Of a stretch of 64,000 nt of DNA, positions 43,535 through 56,231 are shown piece by piece. The DNA lies in the NCBI RefSeq assembly GCF_017592555.1, contig NZ_JAGFNS010000018.1:1-64000 (forward strand), written 5' to 3'. Position 1 is the stretch's first letter. Every line of letters begins with the position of its first letter. The notes under the pieces are model-generated. The model did no database searches and was not told the origin of the DNA. It saw only the letters and a list, made by a program, of their open reading frames with translations. The stretch is from Actinoplanes flavus. GTDB lineage: Bacteria; Actinomycetota; Actinomycetes; Mycobacteriales; Micromonosporaceae. The translations under genes were made by a program, and so were the position numbers.

Positions 43535-44767
43535 TCATTCCGCGGGGTCGGCCGCCGCGCGGGCGATCGCGCCCGGCACCGAGTACATGTGGGCGAACGC
43601 GCGGGCCTGCTCGCCGGTCCACAGCGACGAGCCGTGACCGTAGACCACACCCGAGCGGGTCGCGGCGTCCAGCAGGCTGTACGGGCTCTTCGAGCCCAGC
43701 AGCACGATGTTGCCCTTGTGCAGCAGCACCCGCACGGTGCCGGTCACCCGGGTCTGGCTGGAGTCCAGGAAGGCTCGGAAATCGTCCATGATCGGGTCGA
43801 AGTAGACGGCCTCGTGCAGCAGGTCGCCGTAGGTGTTGCCGAGCGTCGCCTTGGTGGCCTGCTGCCGGTTGGACAGCACCAGCTTCTCCAGCTCCCGGTG
43901 CGCCGCGATGAGGATCAGCATGCCGGGCGCCTCGAACCCGACCCGGGCCAGGTTGCCGACCATGGTGGAGCCCATGTGGATGCCCCGGCCGACCCCGTGC
44001 TCGCCGCCCAGCACGTTGAGCGCGGACAGGATGTCGTAGTTGTTCTCGTTCGGCAGCGGCTCGCCGTCCGCGGTGACCGCCGAGACGACCTCACCCTTCT
44101 CGAAGCTGATCAGCAGCTCGACGCCCTTCTCCGGGGCCTCGTCGATCGACTTCGTGTAGGTCCAGGCGGACTCCGGAAGGTACTCCCAGGAGCTGTAGGT
44201 CTCCTCGCCGCCGATCGAGGTGCCGATCAGGCCCTCGTTGATCGAGTAGAGCTTGACCTTCTCGCTGACCTGGTATCCCCGGCTGCGCAGGAACTCGGTC
44301 TCCCCCTCACGGGTGAGCCGCTCGTCCCGGATCGGGGTGACGATCTCCAGGTGCGGGGCCAGCGCCCGGATCACCGCGTCGTAGCGGACGTGGTCCGCCC
44401 CGGCGCCGGTCGAGCCGTGCGCCACCGCGTCCGCGCCGACCTCCAGGGCCACCTGGACGACCTTCTCCGCCTGGATCAGCCGCTCCGCGCCGACACACGA
44501 CGGGTAGGCGCCGTTGCGCAGGTAGTTCGCCTTGATCGCGTAGGTGACCACCCGGTCGTACAGCTCGGCGCGGGCGTCGACCACGTGGTGCTCGACGGCG
44601 CCCAGCTCCTCGGCGCGCGCCTTGACGACCTCGGCCTCACCGCTGTGCAGGCCGCCGGTGTCGATGTTGGCGGTCACCACGTCCCAGCCCTTCTCGCGGA
44701 AGTCCACGAGGGCGTACGAGGTGTCCAGACCACCGGAGAAGGCGAGGACGATCTTGCGCTTGGTCAT
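43535..44767 (-). CDS. argG: Argininosuccinate synthase
   Basis: Joins citrulline and aspartate with ATP. The 410-residue protein has the P-loop SGGLDTS at residues 11-17, SCVGAERLIQAEKV, HGSTGAGADHVRYDAV and RGIHMGSTMVGNLARVGFEAPG. It belongs to the longer actinobacterial type of ArgG. The ATG at 44767 overlaps the preceding unknown gene by four bases. Confidence 0.97.
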   Translation of the reverse strand: MTKRKIVLAFSGGLDTSYALVDFREKGWDVVTANIDTGGLHSGEAEVVKARAEELGAVEHHVVDARAELYDRVVTYAIKANYLRNGAYPSCVGAERLIQAEKVVQVALEVGADAVAHGSTGAGADHVRYDAVIRALAPHLEIVTPIRDERLTREGETEFLRSRGYQVSEKVKLYSINEGLIGTSIGGEETYSSWEYLPESAWTYTKSIDEAPEKGVELLISFEKGEVVSAVTADGEPLPNENNYDILSALNVLGGEHGVGRGIHMGSTMVGNLARVGFEAPGMLILIAAHRELEKLVLSNRQQATKATLGNTYGDLLHEAVYFDPIMDDFRAFLDSSQTRVTGTVRVLLHKGNIVLLGSKSPYSLLDAATRSGVVYGHGSSLWTGEQARAFAHMYSVPGAIARAAADPAE

Positions 44768-45656
44768 CGGGGCAGTTCCTTCTCGAGAATCGGTACATAT
44801 GTCTTGCCGTCCCGGCGGACGTGCCCCGGCGGCAGGACATAGAACTCACAGCGGCCCGCTTCGATGTCCTTCTGCATCGCCCGCTGGCGGCTGTAGTCGA
44901 ACGGATCGAGCAGGAAGGTCGGCTCCGGCAGCTCTCCCCCGGCCGGCAGGGTCAGGTCGCTCTGGTAGACGAACGAGCCCGGCGACGTGTGGAACGGAAC
45001 CGTCGCCACCAGGATCTTCAGCGCGCCGAACTCGGTGTGCACCTTGAGCGCGCTGTTGTCGTACTGGGTGACGCCGTCCAGCTTCTGCGCCCGGTAGGCG
45101 GACAGGGCCAGCGCCTTCGCCGCCTTGCCGAGACCCACCGCCGGCATCAGCGACCACAGCGACCAGCCCACCCAGCGGCCCGGCTCGGCGGAGGGAGCGG
45201 CACAGTAGCCGCCCACCGGGACCGGGCCGCGGTAGCCGGAGTCCCGCATGTCCTGCTGCACCTTGCGCAGCAGCTGCTTCACGTCGGTGTCGAACCGGAA
45301 GGTGGACCGCTCGACCATGGCCGCGAACTCCTCCTGTGGCAGGCCGGCGATCAGCGCGGCGGCCGGCATCAGGATCAGGTCGACCATCACCCACTGCGGC
45401 ATCGGGATGCCGCGGTCACCGAACGCGATGCCGTTGATCACGTTGAAGAAGTTCAGGAAGTCCCGGATCGACCAGTCCTTCTCGGCGGTGTCGGTGAAGT
45501 CCAGCCAGGTGAGCTTGTGGCCGTACGGCGTCTCGTTGAGATGCGGCCGCAGCGTCTCGTTCGAGGCCAGGAAGAACTCCACACCGTGCCCGACCAGGCT
45601 GTCGGTGTGGTCGGCGAAGTCGGGGAAGCGCGCCTCCACCGCGGGCGGGAAAATCA

Positions 45657-45657
<1 letters not shown>
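44764..45657 (-). CDS. Unknown protein inside the arginine operon
   Basis: A 297-residue protein between argR and argG, overlapping argG by four bases and meeting argR at a single base, so certainly co-translated with the operon. No family was recognised. It is soluble in appearance, rich in aromatic residues, with segments LTWLDFTDTAEKDWSIRDF, QWVMVDLILMPAAALIAGL, GYCAAPSAEPGRW and the C-terminal DPFDYSRQRAMQKDIEAG. No signal peptide and no obvious catalytic motif. Context suggests a role tied to arginine supply or regulation; sequence gives no mechanism. Confidence 0.8.
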
Positions 45658-48221
<2,564 letters not shown>

Positions 48222-48225
<4 letters not shown>

Positions 48226-49088
48226 GAGGGGACCACCATCGTTCCGAATCCTTCTTCCGTGAAGACTTCGAGCAGAGTCGAGTGGGCGACCCGGCCGTCG
48301 ACGACATGTGCGGCGGGCACCCCGCCGCGGACCGCGCGCAGGCAGGCCTCCATCTTGGGCGCCATCCCGGACTCCAGGGACGGCAGCAGCTTCTCCAGCG
48401 CGTCGGCGTCGATCTCCGACGTCAGCGAGGAGGTGTCCGGCCAGTTCGTGTAGAGGCCGGGGACGTCGGTGAGGACGACCAGCTTGCGGGCGCCGAGCGC
48501 GACGGCCAGCGCGGAGGCGGCGGTGTCCGCGTTCACGTTGTGCAGCACCCCGTCGGCGTCCGGCGCGACCGTGGCGATGACCGGGATCCGGCCGGCCGCG
48601 ATCAGGTCGTCGACGGCCGACGTGTTCACCTCGTCGACGTCGCCGACCTGGCCGATGTCCACCGGCTCGCCGTCGACGACCGCCTGCCGGCGGACCGCGG
48701 TGAACAGGCCGGCGTCCTCGCCGGAGAGGCCCACCGCGTACGGTCCGTGCTGGTTGATCAGGCCGACCAGCTCCCGGCCGACCTGCCCGACCAGCACCAT
48801 CCGGACGACGTCCATGGCCTCCGGGGTGGTGACCCGCAGGCCGCCCCGGAACTCGCTCTCGATGCCGAGTCTGGTGAGCATCCGGCTGATCTGCGGGCCG
48901 CCGCCGTGCACCACGACCGGCTTGATGCCGACCAGCCGCAGGAACACCATGTCGGCCGCGAACGCCTCCTGCAACGACGGGTCGATCATCGCGTTGCCGC
49001 CGTACTTGATCACGACGGTGGTCCCGTGGAAGCGCTCCAGCCAGGGCAGCGCCTCGATCAGGATCTCGGCCTTCTGCTGCGCCTTCAC
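48222..49088 (-). CDS. argB: Acetylglutamate kinase
   Basis: Phosphorylates N-acetylglutamate. The 288-residue amino-acid-kinase-fold protein has KYGGNAM at 28-34, [14 protein letters not shown], and the [19 protein letters not shown]-terminal block of arginine-sensitive forms. GTG 49088 overlaps the argJ stop by four bases (GTGA). Confidence 0.96.
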
Positions 49089-50257
49089 GACGAGTACGCC
49101 GAGTTCTCGTGCACGTACGCGTGGGACAGGTCGGTGGTCCAGATCGTCGCGCTCATCTCTCCCTCGCGCAGGTTGATCGTGACGGTCACGTCCCGCCCGG
49201 ACAGGTCCACCTTGTTGCGGTCCTCGGCCGCGGCACCGCCCCTGCAGATCCAGACGCCGTTGATCGCCACGTCGATCCGGTCCGGCTCGAAGGCGGCGCT
49301 CGTGGTGCCGACCGCGGCCAGGATGCGTCCCCAGTTCGGGTCGTTGCCGAAGAACGCCGTCTTCACCAGGTTGTTCCCCGCCACCACCCGGCCCACCTGC
49401 ACGGCGTCGGCCTCGGAGGCGGCGCCCTGCACCTCGATCGCGATGTGCTTGGTGGCGCCCTCGGCGTCGGCGATCAGCTGCTGGGCCAGGTCGTGGCAGA
49501 CCTCGGTGACCGCGGCGGTCAGCTCGGCGAGCGTCGGCTCCCTGTCCGACGAGCCGTTGGCCAGCAGCAGCACCGTGTCGTTGGTGGACATGCAGCCGTC
49601 GGCGTCGATCCGGTCGAAGGTGACGCGGGTGGCGGCGCGCAACGCGGCGTCGAGCACCTCGTTGTCGGCGGACGCGTCCGTGGTGATCACCACGAGCATG
49701 GTGGCCAGGGCCGGGGCCAGCATGCCGGCGCCCTTGGCGATGCCGCCGACCGACCAGCCCTCGCGCTGGGCCACCGCGTTCTTCGCCACCGTGTCGGTGG
49801 TCATGATCGCCTCGGCCGCCGCCGGGCCGCCGTCGGCGGTGAGCGCCTTGGCCGCCGCGTTCACACCCGGGAGCAGCCGGTCCATCGGCAGCAGCTCGCC
49901 GATCAGGCCGGTCGAGCAGACCGCCACGTCCCCCGCGCCGATCATCATGCGGTTGGCGCCGCCGCGCAGCACGGTCGCGGTGTGCTCGGCCGTGGCGTGG
50001 GTGTCGCGGAAGCCCTGCGAGCCGGTGCACGCGTTGGCGCCGCCCGAGTTGAGCACGACCGCCCGGACGATGCCGCCCTTGAGCACCTGCTGGCTCCACA
50101 GCACGGGCGCGGCCTTCACCCGGTTGGCGGTGAAGACGCCGGCCGCGGTGTAGTCGGGGCCGTCGTTGACGATCAGGGCGACGTCGGCGTTGCCGCTGGC
50201 CTTGAGCCCGGCGGCGACACCCGCGGCCCGGAAGCCCTTGGGATGGGTCACGGTCAC
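49085..50257 (-). CDS. argJ: Bifunctional ornithine acetyltransferase / N-acetylglutamate synthase
   Basis: Recycles the acetyl group between acetylornithine and glutamate. The 390-residue Ntn-type protein self-cleaves at the Ala-Thr bond in [13 protein letters not shown] (Thr near residue 187), and has [11 protein letters not shown] and the C-terminal [13 protein letters not shown]. The presence of argJ explains the absence of argE. GTG 50257 overlaps the argC stop by four bases; the next GTG, 50251, is two codons later. Confidence 0.96.
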   Translation of the reverse strand: MTVTHPKGFRAAGVAAGLKASGNADVALIVNDGPDYTAAGVFTANRVKAAPVLWSQQVLKGGIVRAVVLNSGGANACTGSQGFRDTHATAEHTATVLRGGANRMMIGAGDVAVCSTGLIGELLPMDRLLPGVNAAAKALTADGGPAAAEAIMTTDTVAKNAVAQREGWSVGGIAKGAGMLAPALATMLVVITTDASADNEVLDAALRAATRVTFDRIDADGCMSTNDTVLLLANGSSDREPTLAELTAAVTEVCHDLAQQLIADAEGATKHIAIEVQGAASEADAVQVGRVVAGNNLVKTAFFGNDPNWGRILAAVGTTSAAFEPDRIDVAINGVWICRGGAAAEDRNKVDLSGRDVTVTINLREGEMSATIWTTDLSHAYVHENSAYSS

Positions 50258-51255
50258 GGTGCTACTCCGAAGACGCTCAGGCCCGTGGTCTCGGGCAGAC
50301 CGAACATGATGTTGGCGTTCTGCACCGCCTGGCCGGCGGCGCCCTTGCCCAGGTTGTCGAGCGCGCTCACCACGATGATGCGGCCCGAGTCGATGTCGAC
50401 CGTGGCCTGGAGGTGGCACGAATTCGAACCGGCGGTGGCCGCCGTGTGCGGCCACGAGCCCTCCGGCAGCACGTGCACGAACGGCGCGTCCGCATAGGCC
50501 GCCTGGAGCGCCTCGCGCGGGTCGCCGCCGTTGCGGCGGCGGGCCGTGACGGTCGCCAGGATGCCGCGCGGCATCGGCGCCAGGATCGGCGTCATCGACA
50601 GCGAGCCGGCGCCGGTGGCCTGCTTGATCTCGGCGACGTGCTGGTGGGCGCCGACCTTGTAGGGCGACAGGTCACCCATGATCTCGCTGGCCAGCAGGTT
50701 GACCTTGGCGTTGCGCCCGGCGCCCGAGGTGCCGGAACTGGCCACGACCACCACGTCCTCCGGGTCGGCGACACCGGCGGCGATCAGCGGGGCGAGCGCC
50801 AGGATGATCGTCGCGGCGTAGCAGCCGGTGTTGGCCACCCGGTCGGCTCCGGCGATCGCGGCGCGGGCGCCCGGCAGCTCGGGAAGGCCGTAGGTCCACG
50901 TGCCCGCGTGGCCGCCGCCGTAGTAGCGGGTCCACTGCTCGGCGCTCTCCAGCCGGAAGTCGGCGCCCAGGTCGACGACCCTGACCCCCTCGGCGAGCCG
51001 CGCCGCCACGGCCGCCGACTGACCGTGCGGCAGGGCGAGGAAGACCAGGTCGGCTCCGCTGAGCGTCTCGGCGTCGGTGGCGCCGAGGGTCAGGTCGAGC
51101 CCGGCGAGCTGCGGATGCACCGCGCTGACCGGCGAGCCCGCCTGGCTGTGCGCGGTCGCCGCGACGAGGTCGAACTCGGGATGCCCGGCGATCAGGCGCA
51201 GCAACTCACCGCCCGCGTAGCCACTGGCGCCCGCCACCGCGACCCGGATTCCCAT
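50254..51255 (-). CDS. argC: N-acetyl-gamma-glutamyl-phosphate reductase
   Basis: NADPH-dependent reductase, first gene of the operon. The 333-residue protein has the Rossmann start [17 protein letters not shown], the catalytic Cys145 in [11 protein letters not shown] and HQHVAEI further on. ATG 51255 is chosen for its GGAGGG ribosome-binding site; a longer frame upstream has none. Confidence 0.96.
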   Translation of the reverse strand: MGIRVAVAGASGYAGGELLRLIAGHPEFDLVAATAHSQAGSPVSAVHPQLAGLDLTLGATDAETLSGADLVFLALPHGQSAAVAARLAEGVRVVDLGADFRLESAEQWTRYYGGGHAGTWTYGLPELPGARAAIAGADRVANTGCYAATIILALAPLIAAGVADPEDVVVVASSGTSGAGRNAKVNLLASEIMGDLSPYKVGAHQHVAEIKQATGAGSLSMTPILAPMPRGILATVTARRRNGGDPREALQAAYADAPFVHVLPEGSWPHTAATAGSNSCHLQATVDIDSGRIIVVSALDNLGKGAAGQAVQNANIMFGLPETTGLSVFGVAP

Positions 51256-51676
51256 GCTGCCCTCCGCACTCCGCATGAATATGCAAAGTACCGTATCAAC
51301 TCGCATACCCCACGGCAACAACATGCCGCCTCTTCCCGCATGCTGAGCCAGGCGCGGCACATTCATCAGAAAACCCCATATTCGGTACGGGCCACGCCGC
51401 ACCCACCGCAATTCCCCGTCCCGTCCGGTTCACGCGAGCTCCTGCCCGGTCCGGCCCGTGCCGCGCCCCTCCGGGCTCAGATCGGTGGTCCAGCCGGCCT
51501 TCAGCGCCGTCGCGACCGCATGGAGACAGCGCTCACGACCACCGTTCCCCGGGCGCCGGGCGGCCGCACTCGGTTTGCACCCGTACCTCGGCGACCGCAA
51601 CCGTCGGCCTGCTCAAGCACTGCGTGTGCCACTCGAACTGAAGGGCTGAACGAACCGGGTGAGGGAGGAGCCGAGC
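51256..51676. other. Intergenic region between argC and the chemoreceptor
   Basis: The 421-bp space between divergent genes holds the argC operator at its left end and the chemoreceptor promoter at its right. No convincing gene, repeat or RNA was seen; short open frames here lack ribosome-binding sites. The part at 51300-51400 is less G/C-rich than its surroundings. No clear FliA-type promoter was found for the chemoreceptor. Confidence 0.6.
51273..51285 (-). promoter_or_regulatory. ARG box-like operator of argC
   Basis: TGCATATTCATGC on the minus strand, 18 bp upstream of the argC ATG. It matches the partly palindromic ArgR operator pattern known in actinobacteria. A second related element could lie at 51286-51310, but it is unclear. 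Confidence 0.6.
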
Positions 51677-53260
51677 ATGCGTCGTTGGTGGCGGAACCGA
51701 GGCATTCGAACGAAGTTGTTGCTGGTGACCGCGCTAGCCGGGATCGCGACGACGGCCGTGGGCGTGGGCGCGGTGATCCAGCTGAACTCGGTGGCGGCCA
51801 CCGCGCGGACCATCACCGACGAGCGCATGCAGCAGGCGTTGCGCATCAACGAGGCCCGGACGCAGTTGTTGCAGGAGGACGCGACGCTGCTGGAGCACGT
51901 GGCGCTCACCGACGAGGTGTCCCGCAAGCGGGCCGAGGACGAGATCAAGGCCAGCGACGCGGCGTACGACAAGGCGTGGGCGGCCTACCGGCAGGGCGAC
52001 ACCGCCCACACCGGCACGCTCTCGGCCACCGAGGGGCTGATCGCGACCTACCGCCACCTGCGCGACGACACGATGCTGCCGGCCAGCCGCGAACACGACA
52101 CCGCGACGTTCCAGACCAGCCGCTTCACCCAGGGCGGCGCCCTGGTCGCGGCGAAGCAGAACCTGGACGAGCTGGCGGAATACCAGACCAACGCGGTGGC
52201 GGAGGGCGGTCGCGCCATCCAGAACGCGAAGTCGCAGGGCCTCCAGATGATCTTCGGCTTGCTGATCGGCGGGCTCGTCCTCGCCGGGGCCGCCGCGGTG
52301 TACCTGGCCAACGCCATCCTGCGGCCGGTCCGCCGGGTCGAGCAGGCTCTCACGGCCATGGCCGAAGGTGACCTGACCAGCCCCGCGGAGGTCGACTCGA
52401 ACGACGAGATCGGCCGGATGGCGGCCGGGTACGAACGGGCCCGGCAGACTATGCGGGAGACCTTCGAGGCACTGCGCCTCACCGCCGAGACGGTGAGCGA
52501 GGCGTCCGGCCAGGTGCACGATTCCGGCACCCGGCTGGACGAGTCGACCACCGACACCGCGCGGCAGGCCCGCTCGGTCACCGAGGCGGCCGGAATGGTG
52601 TCCGGCAACGTGCAGCTGCTGTCCGCCGCCGGCGTGGAGATGGGCTCGTCGATCGAATCGATCTCGCACAGCGCCAACGAGGCCGCCCGGGTCGCGTCCT
52701 CCGCGGTCGACGTCGCCGCCGGCACCACGGAGATCGTCACCAAGCTCGGCCGGTCGTCCTCGGAGATCAGCGACGTCGTCAAGGTGATCACCGCGATCGC
52801 CGAACAGACCAACCTGCTCGCCCTCAACGCCACCATCGAGGCGGCACGCGCGGGTGAGAGCGGCAAGGGCTTCGCGGTGGTGGCCGGAGAGGTCAAGGAG
52901 CTGGCCCAGGAGACCGCCCGGGCCACCGACGACATCACCCGGCGGGTCCAGGCCATCCAGGTCGACACGGGCGGAGCGGTCGACGCGATCGCGAAGATCA
53001 GCGAGATCATCGCGCAGATCAACGACTTCCAGCTCACCATCGCCTCGGCGGTCGAGGAGCAGACGGCCACGACCAACGAGATGAACCGCAACGTGTTCGA
53101 GGCCGCGAACGGCTCGCAGGAGATCGCCACCACCATCGAGGCGCTGTCGGCGTCGGTGGACACCGCCGCCAACGACGCGGTCAACACGAAGTCGGCGGCC
53201 GGGAACCTGGCGCAGACGGCGCAGCAGCTGCGCGACGCCGTACACCGGTTCCGGATCTGA
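51677..53260 (+). CDS. Methyl-accepting chemotaxis protein
   Basis: A 527-residue membrane receptor: first helix about 12-34, a periplasmic-type four-helix-bundle sensor (about 35-190), second helix about 192-216, HAMP, then the long coiled-coil signalling domain. The hairpin tip is intact ([20 protein letters not shown], then [15 protein letters not shown]). It would signal through CheA/CheW, which are not in the window. ATG 51677 follows a GGGAGGAG site. The binding-lipoprotein gene starts 42 bp after its stop. Confidence 0.95.
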   Translation: MRRWWRNRGIRTKLLLVTALAGIATTAVGVGAVIQLNSVAATARTITDERMQQALRINEARTQLLQEDATLLEHVALTDEVSRKRAEDEIKASDAAYDKAWAAYRQGDTAHTGTLSATEGLIATYRHLRDDTMLPASREHDTATFQTSRFTQGGALVAAKQNLDELAEYQTNAVAEGGRAIQNAKSQGLQMIFGLLIGGLVLAGAAAVYLANAILRPVRRVEQALTAMAEGDLTSPAEVDSNDEIGRMAAGYERARQTMRETFEALRLTAETVSEASGQVHDSGTRLDESTTDTARQARSVTEAAGMVSGNVQLLSAAGVEMGSSIESISHSANEAARVASSAVDVAAGTTEIVTKLGRSSSEISDVVKVITAIAEQTNLLALNATIEAARAGESGKGFAVVAGEVKELAQETARATDDITRRVQAIQVDTGGAVDAIAKISEIIAQINDFQLTIASAVEEQTATTNEMNRNVFEAANGSQEIATTIEALSASVDTAANDAVNTKSAAGNLAQTAQQLRDAVHRFRI

Positions 53261-53302
53261 GTCACCCACCTTCCGACACACCACCACATGTAAGGGATGA
53301 AG

Positions 53303-54646
53303 ATGACGAACTCGTACCGGCGCCGGGGGGTCGCGGCCGGCGTCGCGATCCTGTTGGGCCTGGGCACGACCGCGTGCGGCAACGCCGCCATGCTGGGTTA
53401 CGACAACCTGGCCGAGGCGGAGGAGTGCGCCCCTTACCGGCGATATCAGGGGCACGAGGGCACCACGGTGACGATGACCGGCTCGGGTCGTGACCTCGAG
53501 GCCAACCTGCTCCAGCAGGCGTTGCGTCATTTCGGTGACTGCACCGGCATCGAAGTGCGGTACAAGGGTGATGCCGCCTTCGAGAACACCATCCGCAAGA
53601 ACGTGGCGGACGGCGAGACTCCCGACCTCGCCGTCTTCGCCCAGCCGGGCCTTCTGCGGGATCTGATCGCCCAGGGCGCGGTCAAGCCCGCCTCGGCCGA
53701 GGTCGAGGCCAACGGCGAGAAGGGCTGGAACAAGGACTGGCTGAGCTACGGCTCGGTGGACGGCACGTTCTACGCCGCGCCGTTGAGTGCCAGCGTCAAG
53801 TCGCTGGTGTGGTACTCGCCGAAGACCTTCGCCAAGAAGGGCTATCAGGTGCCGCAGAGCTGGGACGAGCTGATCGCGCTCAGCGACCGGATCGCCGCGG
53901 ACGGGGAGAAGCCGTGGTGTGCCGGCATCGAGTCCGGCGACGCCACCGGCTGGCCCGCGACGGACTGGATGGAGGACGTCGCCCTGCGGGTGGCCGGACC
54001 CGAGACCTACGACAGCTGGGTCGACCACGAGATCCCGTTCAACGACCCGCAGATCGTCGCGGTCACCGACAAGGTCGGATCGATCTTGAAGAACCCGCGG
54101 TACGTCAACGCCGGAATCGGTGGGGTCAAGAGCATCGCCACCACGTCGTTCCAGGCCGCCGGCCTGCCCGTGCTGTCGGGTAGGTGCGCCATGCACCGCC
54201 AGGCGTCGTTCTACGCCGGGCAGTGGCCGCGGGGCACCCAGGTGGCCGAGGACGGCGACGTGTACGCCTTCTACTTCCCGGCGATCGACCCGGCGAAGGG
54301 CAAACCGGCGCTGGTGGCGGGCGAGTTCCTGGCCGCGTTCACGGACCGGCCGGAAGTGCAGGCCGTGCAGGCGTTCATGTCCAGCGGCGCATTCGCCACC
54401 AGCCGGGCCTCGCTGGGTGGATGGGTGTCGGCGAACAAGAACGTCGACATGAAGGTCTACAGCAACCCGGTGGACCACCTGTCGGCGGAGATCCTGCAGG
54501 ACGAGAAGACGGTGGCGCGCTTCGACGGCTCGGACATGATGCCCGGCAGTGTCGGCGCGGGCACCTTCTGGGTGGGCATGACGAACTGGATCAAGGGTGC
54601 GAGCACGAAGAACACCCTCGACACCATCGAGGCGTCCTGGCCGTAG
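53303..54646 (+). CDS. Orphan family 1 solute-binding lipoprotein
   Basis: A 447-residue lipoprotein with Cys25 in the lipobox (LGTTAC) and a family 1 extracellular binding-protein fold: VTMTGSGRDLEANLLQQALRHF, DGTFYAAPLSASVKSLVWYSP, VPQSWDELIALSDRI and FYFPAIDPAKGK. Ligand is probably a sugar or oligosaccharide. No permease or ATPase lies nearby; instead it follows a chemoreceptor. ATG 53303 is preferred because the AAGGGA site is five bases upstream; ATG 53297 overlaps that site. Confidence 0.9.
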   Translation: MTNSYRRRGVAAGVAILLGLGTTACGNAAMLGYDNLAEAEECAPYRRYQGHEGTTVTMTGSGRDLEANLLQQALRHFGDCTGIEVRYKGDAAFENTIRKNVADGETPDLAVFAQPGLLRDLIAQGAVKPASAEVEANGEKGWNKDWLSYGSVDGTFYAAPLSASVKSLVWYSPKTFAKKGYQVPQSWDELIALSDRIAADGEKPWCAGIESGDATGWPATDWMEDVALRVAGPETYDSWVDHEIPFNDPQIVAVTDKVGSILKNPRYVNAGIGGVKSIATTSFQAAGLPVLSGRCAMHRQASFYAGQWPRGTQVAEDGDVYAFYFPAIDPAKGKPALVAGEFLAAFTDRPEVQAVQAFMSSGAFATSRASLGGWVSANKNVDMKVYSNPVDHLSAEILQDEKTVARFDGSDMMPGSVGAGTFWVGMTNWIKGASTKNTLDTIEASWP

Positions 54647-54654
54647 CCGGGCCC

Positions 54655-54689
54655 GCCGCGCCCACCGAGCTCAGCCCGGTGGGCGCGGC
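54655..54689 (+). terminator. Terminator of the chemoreceptor / binding-protein unit
   Basis: Perfect 13-bp stem GCCGCGCCCACCG / CGGTGGGCGCGGC with a nine-base loop, eight bases after the stop. Confidence 0.75.
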
Positions 54690-54768
54690 ACAGGCCGGAC
54701 CGGGCAGGCGATCGCGGGGCTCGGCGGGACGGGGACGTCGCGGTCGGGGCGGCGATGCCCGTACCGGA

Positions 54769-55227
54769 TCAGGGGTTCTGAAGTGCTTTCGCCCAGGTGT
54801 TCCAGGCGGCTAGCCAATCGTCCTGGGCGGCGGCGATCGCGGAGACCCGGGCGTAGTCGACCGGGCGCAGGCCGCGGCGGCGCAGCCAGGCGACCTGCGC
54901 GGGACGGCTCGGGACGTCCGGGCCGAGGCGCGTGCCGAAGAGCAGGGTCTCGCTGATCGCGCGCCGTCGCAGTGCCGGATCGGCGCGGAACCACCCGGCC
55001 TCCCGGTCGAGGCGGGTGAGCTGGTCGAGCATCTCCTGGACGGCCCGGCGGGCGGACACCTCGGGTTCGCCGGTGAAATCCATCTGACGGACCACGGCGT
55101 CGCGCCACAGCTGCTGCCAGGCGCGCGGCAGCTGTGGGCGCGGTCCGCCCTCGGCCCACCAGTCGGCGTGCTCCCGGGATGTCCGCAGCACCGCCTCCAC
55201 CAGCAGAAGGTGCGGTTCGGACGTCAT
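54769..55227 (-). CDS. Unknown small protein downstream of egtD
   Basis: A 152-residue soluble, mostly helical protein, rich in Trp and Arg, with segments HADWWAEGGPRPQLPRAWQQLW, AGWFRADPALRRRAISETLLFG and DYARVSAIAAAQDDWLAAW. No family was recognised. ATG 55227 has an excellent GAGGAGGTG site. It lies 39 bp after egtD on the same strand, where some actinobacteria carry egtE, but it is far too short and unlike EgtE. Confidence 0.75.
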   Translation of the reverse strand: MTSEPHLLLVEAVLRTSREHADWWAEGGPRPQLPRAWQQLWRDAVVRQMDFTGEPEVSARRAVQEMLDQLTRLDREAGWFRADPALRRRAISETLLFGTRLGPDVPSRPAQVAWLRRRGLRPVDYARVSAIAAAQDDWLAAWNTWAKALQNP

Positions 55228-55266
55228 GTGGCACCTCCTCGGTGCCAGGAAAGCACGAAGCGTCAA

Positions 55267-56223
55267 CTACCCCGCTTGGGCCAGCGTCACGCCGAACCGG
55301 CCGTCCGGATCGGTCCACCAGTGCCGCAGCGTGAAACCGGCGGCGGCCAGCTCCGCGGCGAGGCCGTCCCGGCGGAACTTGGCGGAGATCTCGGTGCGCA
55401 TCTCCTCCCCGGCCGCGAACGGCACGGTGAGATCCAGTTCCGGGATGCGCACCACCTGGTCGCGCGCCGACCGGAGCCGCATCTCGATCCACTCGTGGGC
55501 GGCGTCCCAGAGGGCGACGTGCTCGAACGCCGCCGGGTCGAAGTCGGCCCCCAGCTCCCGGTTGATCACCCGCAACACGTTGCGGTTGAACGCGGCGGTC
55601 ACCCCGGCCGCGTCGTCGTAGGCGGGCACCAGGACGGCCGGATCCTTGACCAGGTCGGCCCCGAGCAGCAGCCACTCGCCCTGGTGCAGCGCGCCGCGCA
55701 GCGCGGTCAGGAAGGCGGCCCGCTCCGGCGGCGTCAGGTTGCCGATGGTGCCGCCGAGGAAGGCGACCACCCGGTTGTCGCCGTCCGGGAGGTACGCCAG
55801 ATGCCGGGCGAAGTCGCCGACCACCCCGGTCACGGTCAGCCCCGGGTAGGCGCCGGCCAGCGTGTCGACGGCCGCGGTGAGCGCGCTCGCCGACACGTCC
55901 AGCGGCACGAACGAGTTGAGCGTGCCGCGCCGCAGCATCGCGTCGAGCAGCAGACGGGTCTTCTCGGACGAGCCGGAACCCAGCTCCACCAGGCATTTGG
56001 CCTCGGTGATCCGGGCGATCGCGGGGGCGTGCCCGGCCAGGATGGCCCGTTCGGCGCGGGTCGGGTAGTACTCCGGCAGCCGGGTGATCTCCTCGAAGAG
56101 CTCACTGCCGCGGGCGTCGTAGAACCATCGGGGCGGCAGCCACTTCGGGGTCCCGGTCAGGCCGGTGAGCACGTCGGCGCGGAGTGTTCGGGCCAGATCC
56201 CGGTCGTCGATCAGCGTGAGCAT
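55267..56223 (-). CDS. egtD: L-histidine N-alpha-methyltransferase EgtD
   Basis: Trimethylates histidine to hercynine with SAM, the first committed step of ergothioneine synthesis. The 318-residue protein has the family opening YDARGSELFEEITRLPEYYP (from residue 35), the SAM motif ELGSGSSEKT at 80-89, and FLGGTIGNLTP and FAAGEEMRTEIS further on. Nine bp after egtC. Confidence 0.97.
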   Translation of the reverse strand: MLTLIDDRDLARTLRADVLTGLTGTPKWLPPRWFYDARGSELFEEITRLPEYYPTRAERAILAGHAPAIARITEAKCLVELGSGSSEKTRLLLDAMLRRGTLNSFVPLDVSASALTAAVDTLAGAYPGLTVTGVVGDFARHLAYLPDGDNRVVAFLGGTIGNLTPPERAAFLTALRGALHQGEWLLLGADLVKDPAVLVPAYDDAAGVTAAFNRNVLRVINRELGADFDPAAFEHVALWDAAHEWIEMRLRSARDQVVRIPELDLTVPFAAGEEMRTEISAKFRRDGLAAELAAAGFTLRHWWTDPDGRFGVTLAQAG

Positions 56224-56231
56224 GGTTCTCC

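Noticed and set aside
51458-51649. 63-codon ORF in the argC-chemoreceptor gap
   Set aside because: No ribosome-binding site, irregular codon use for this genome and no recognisable sequence.
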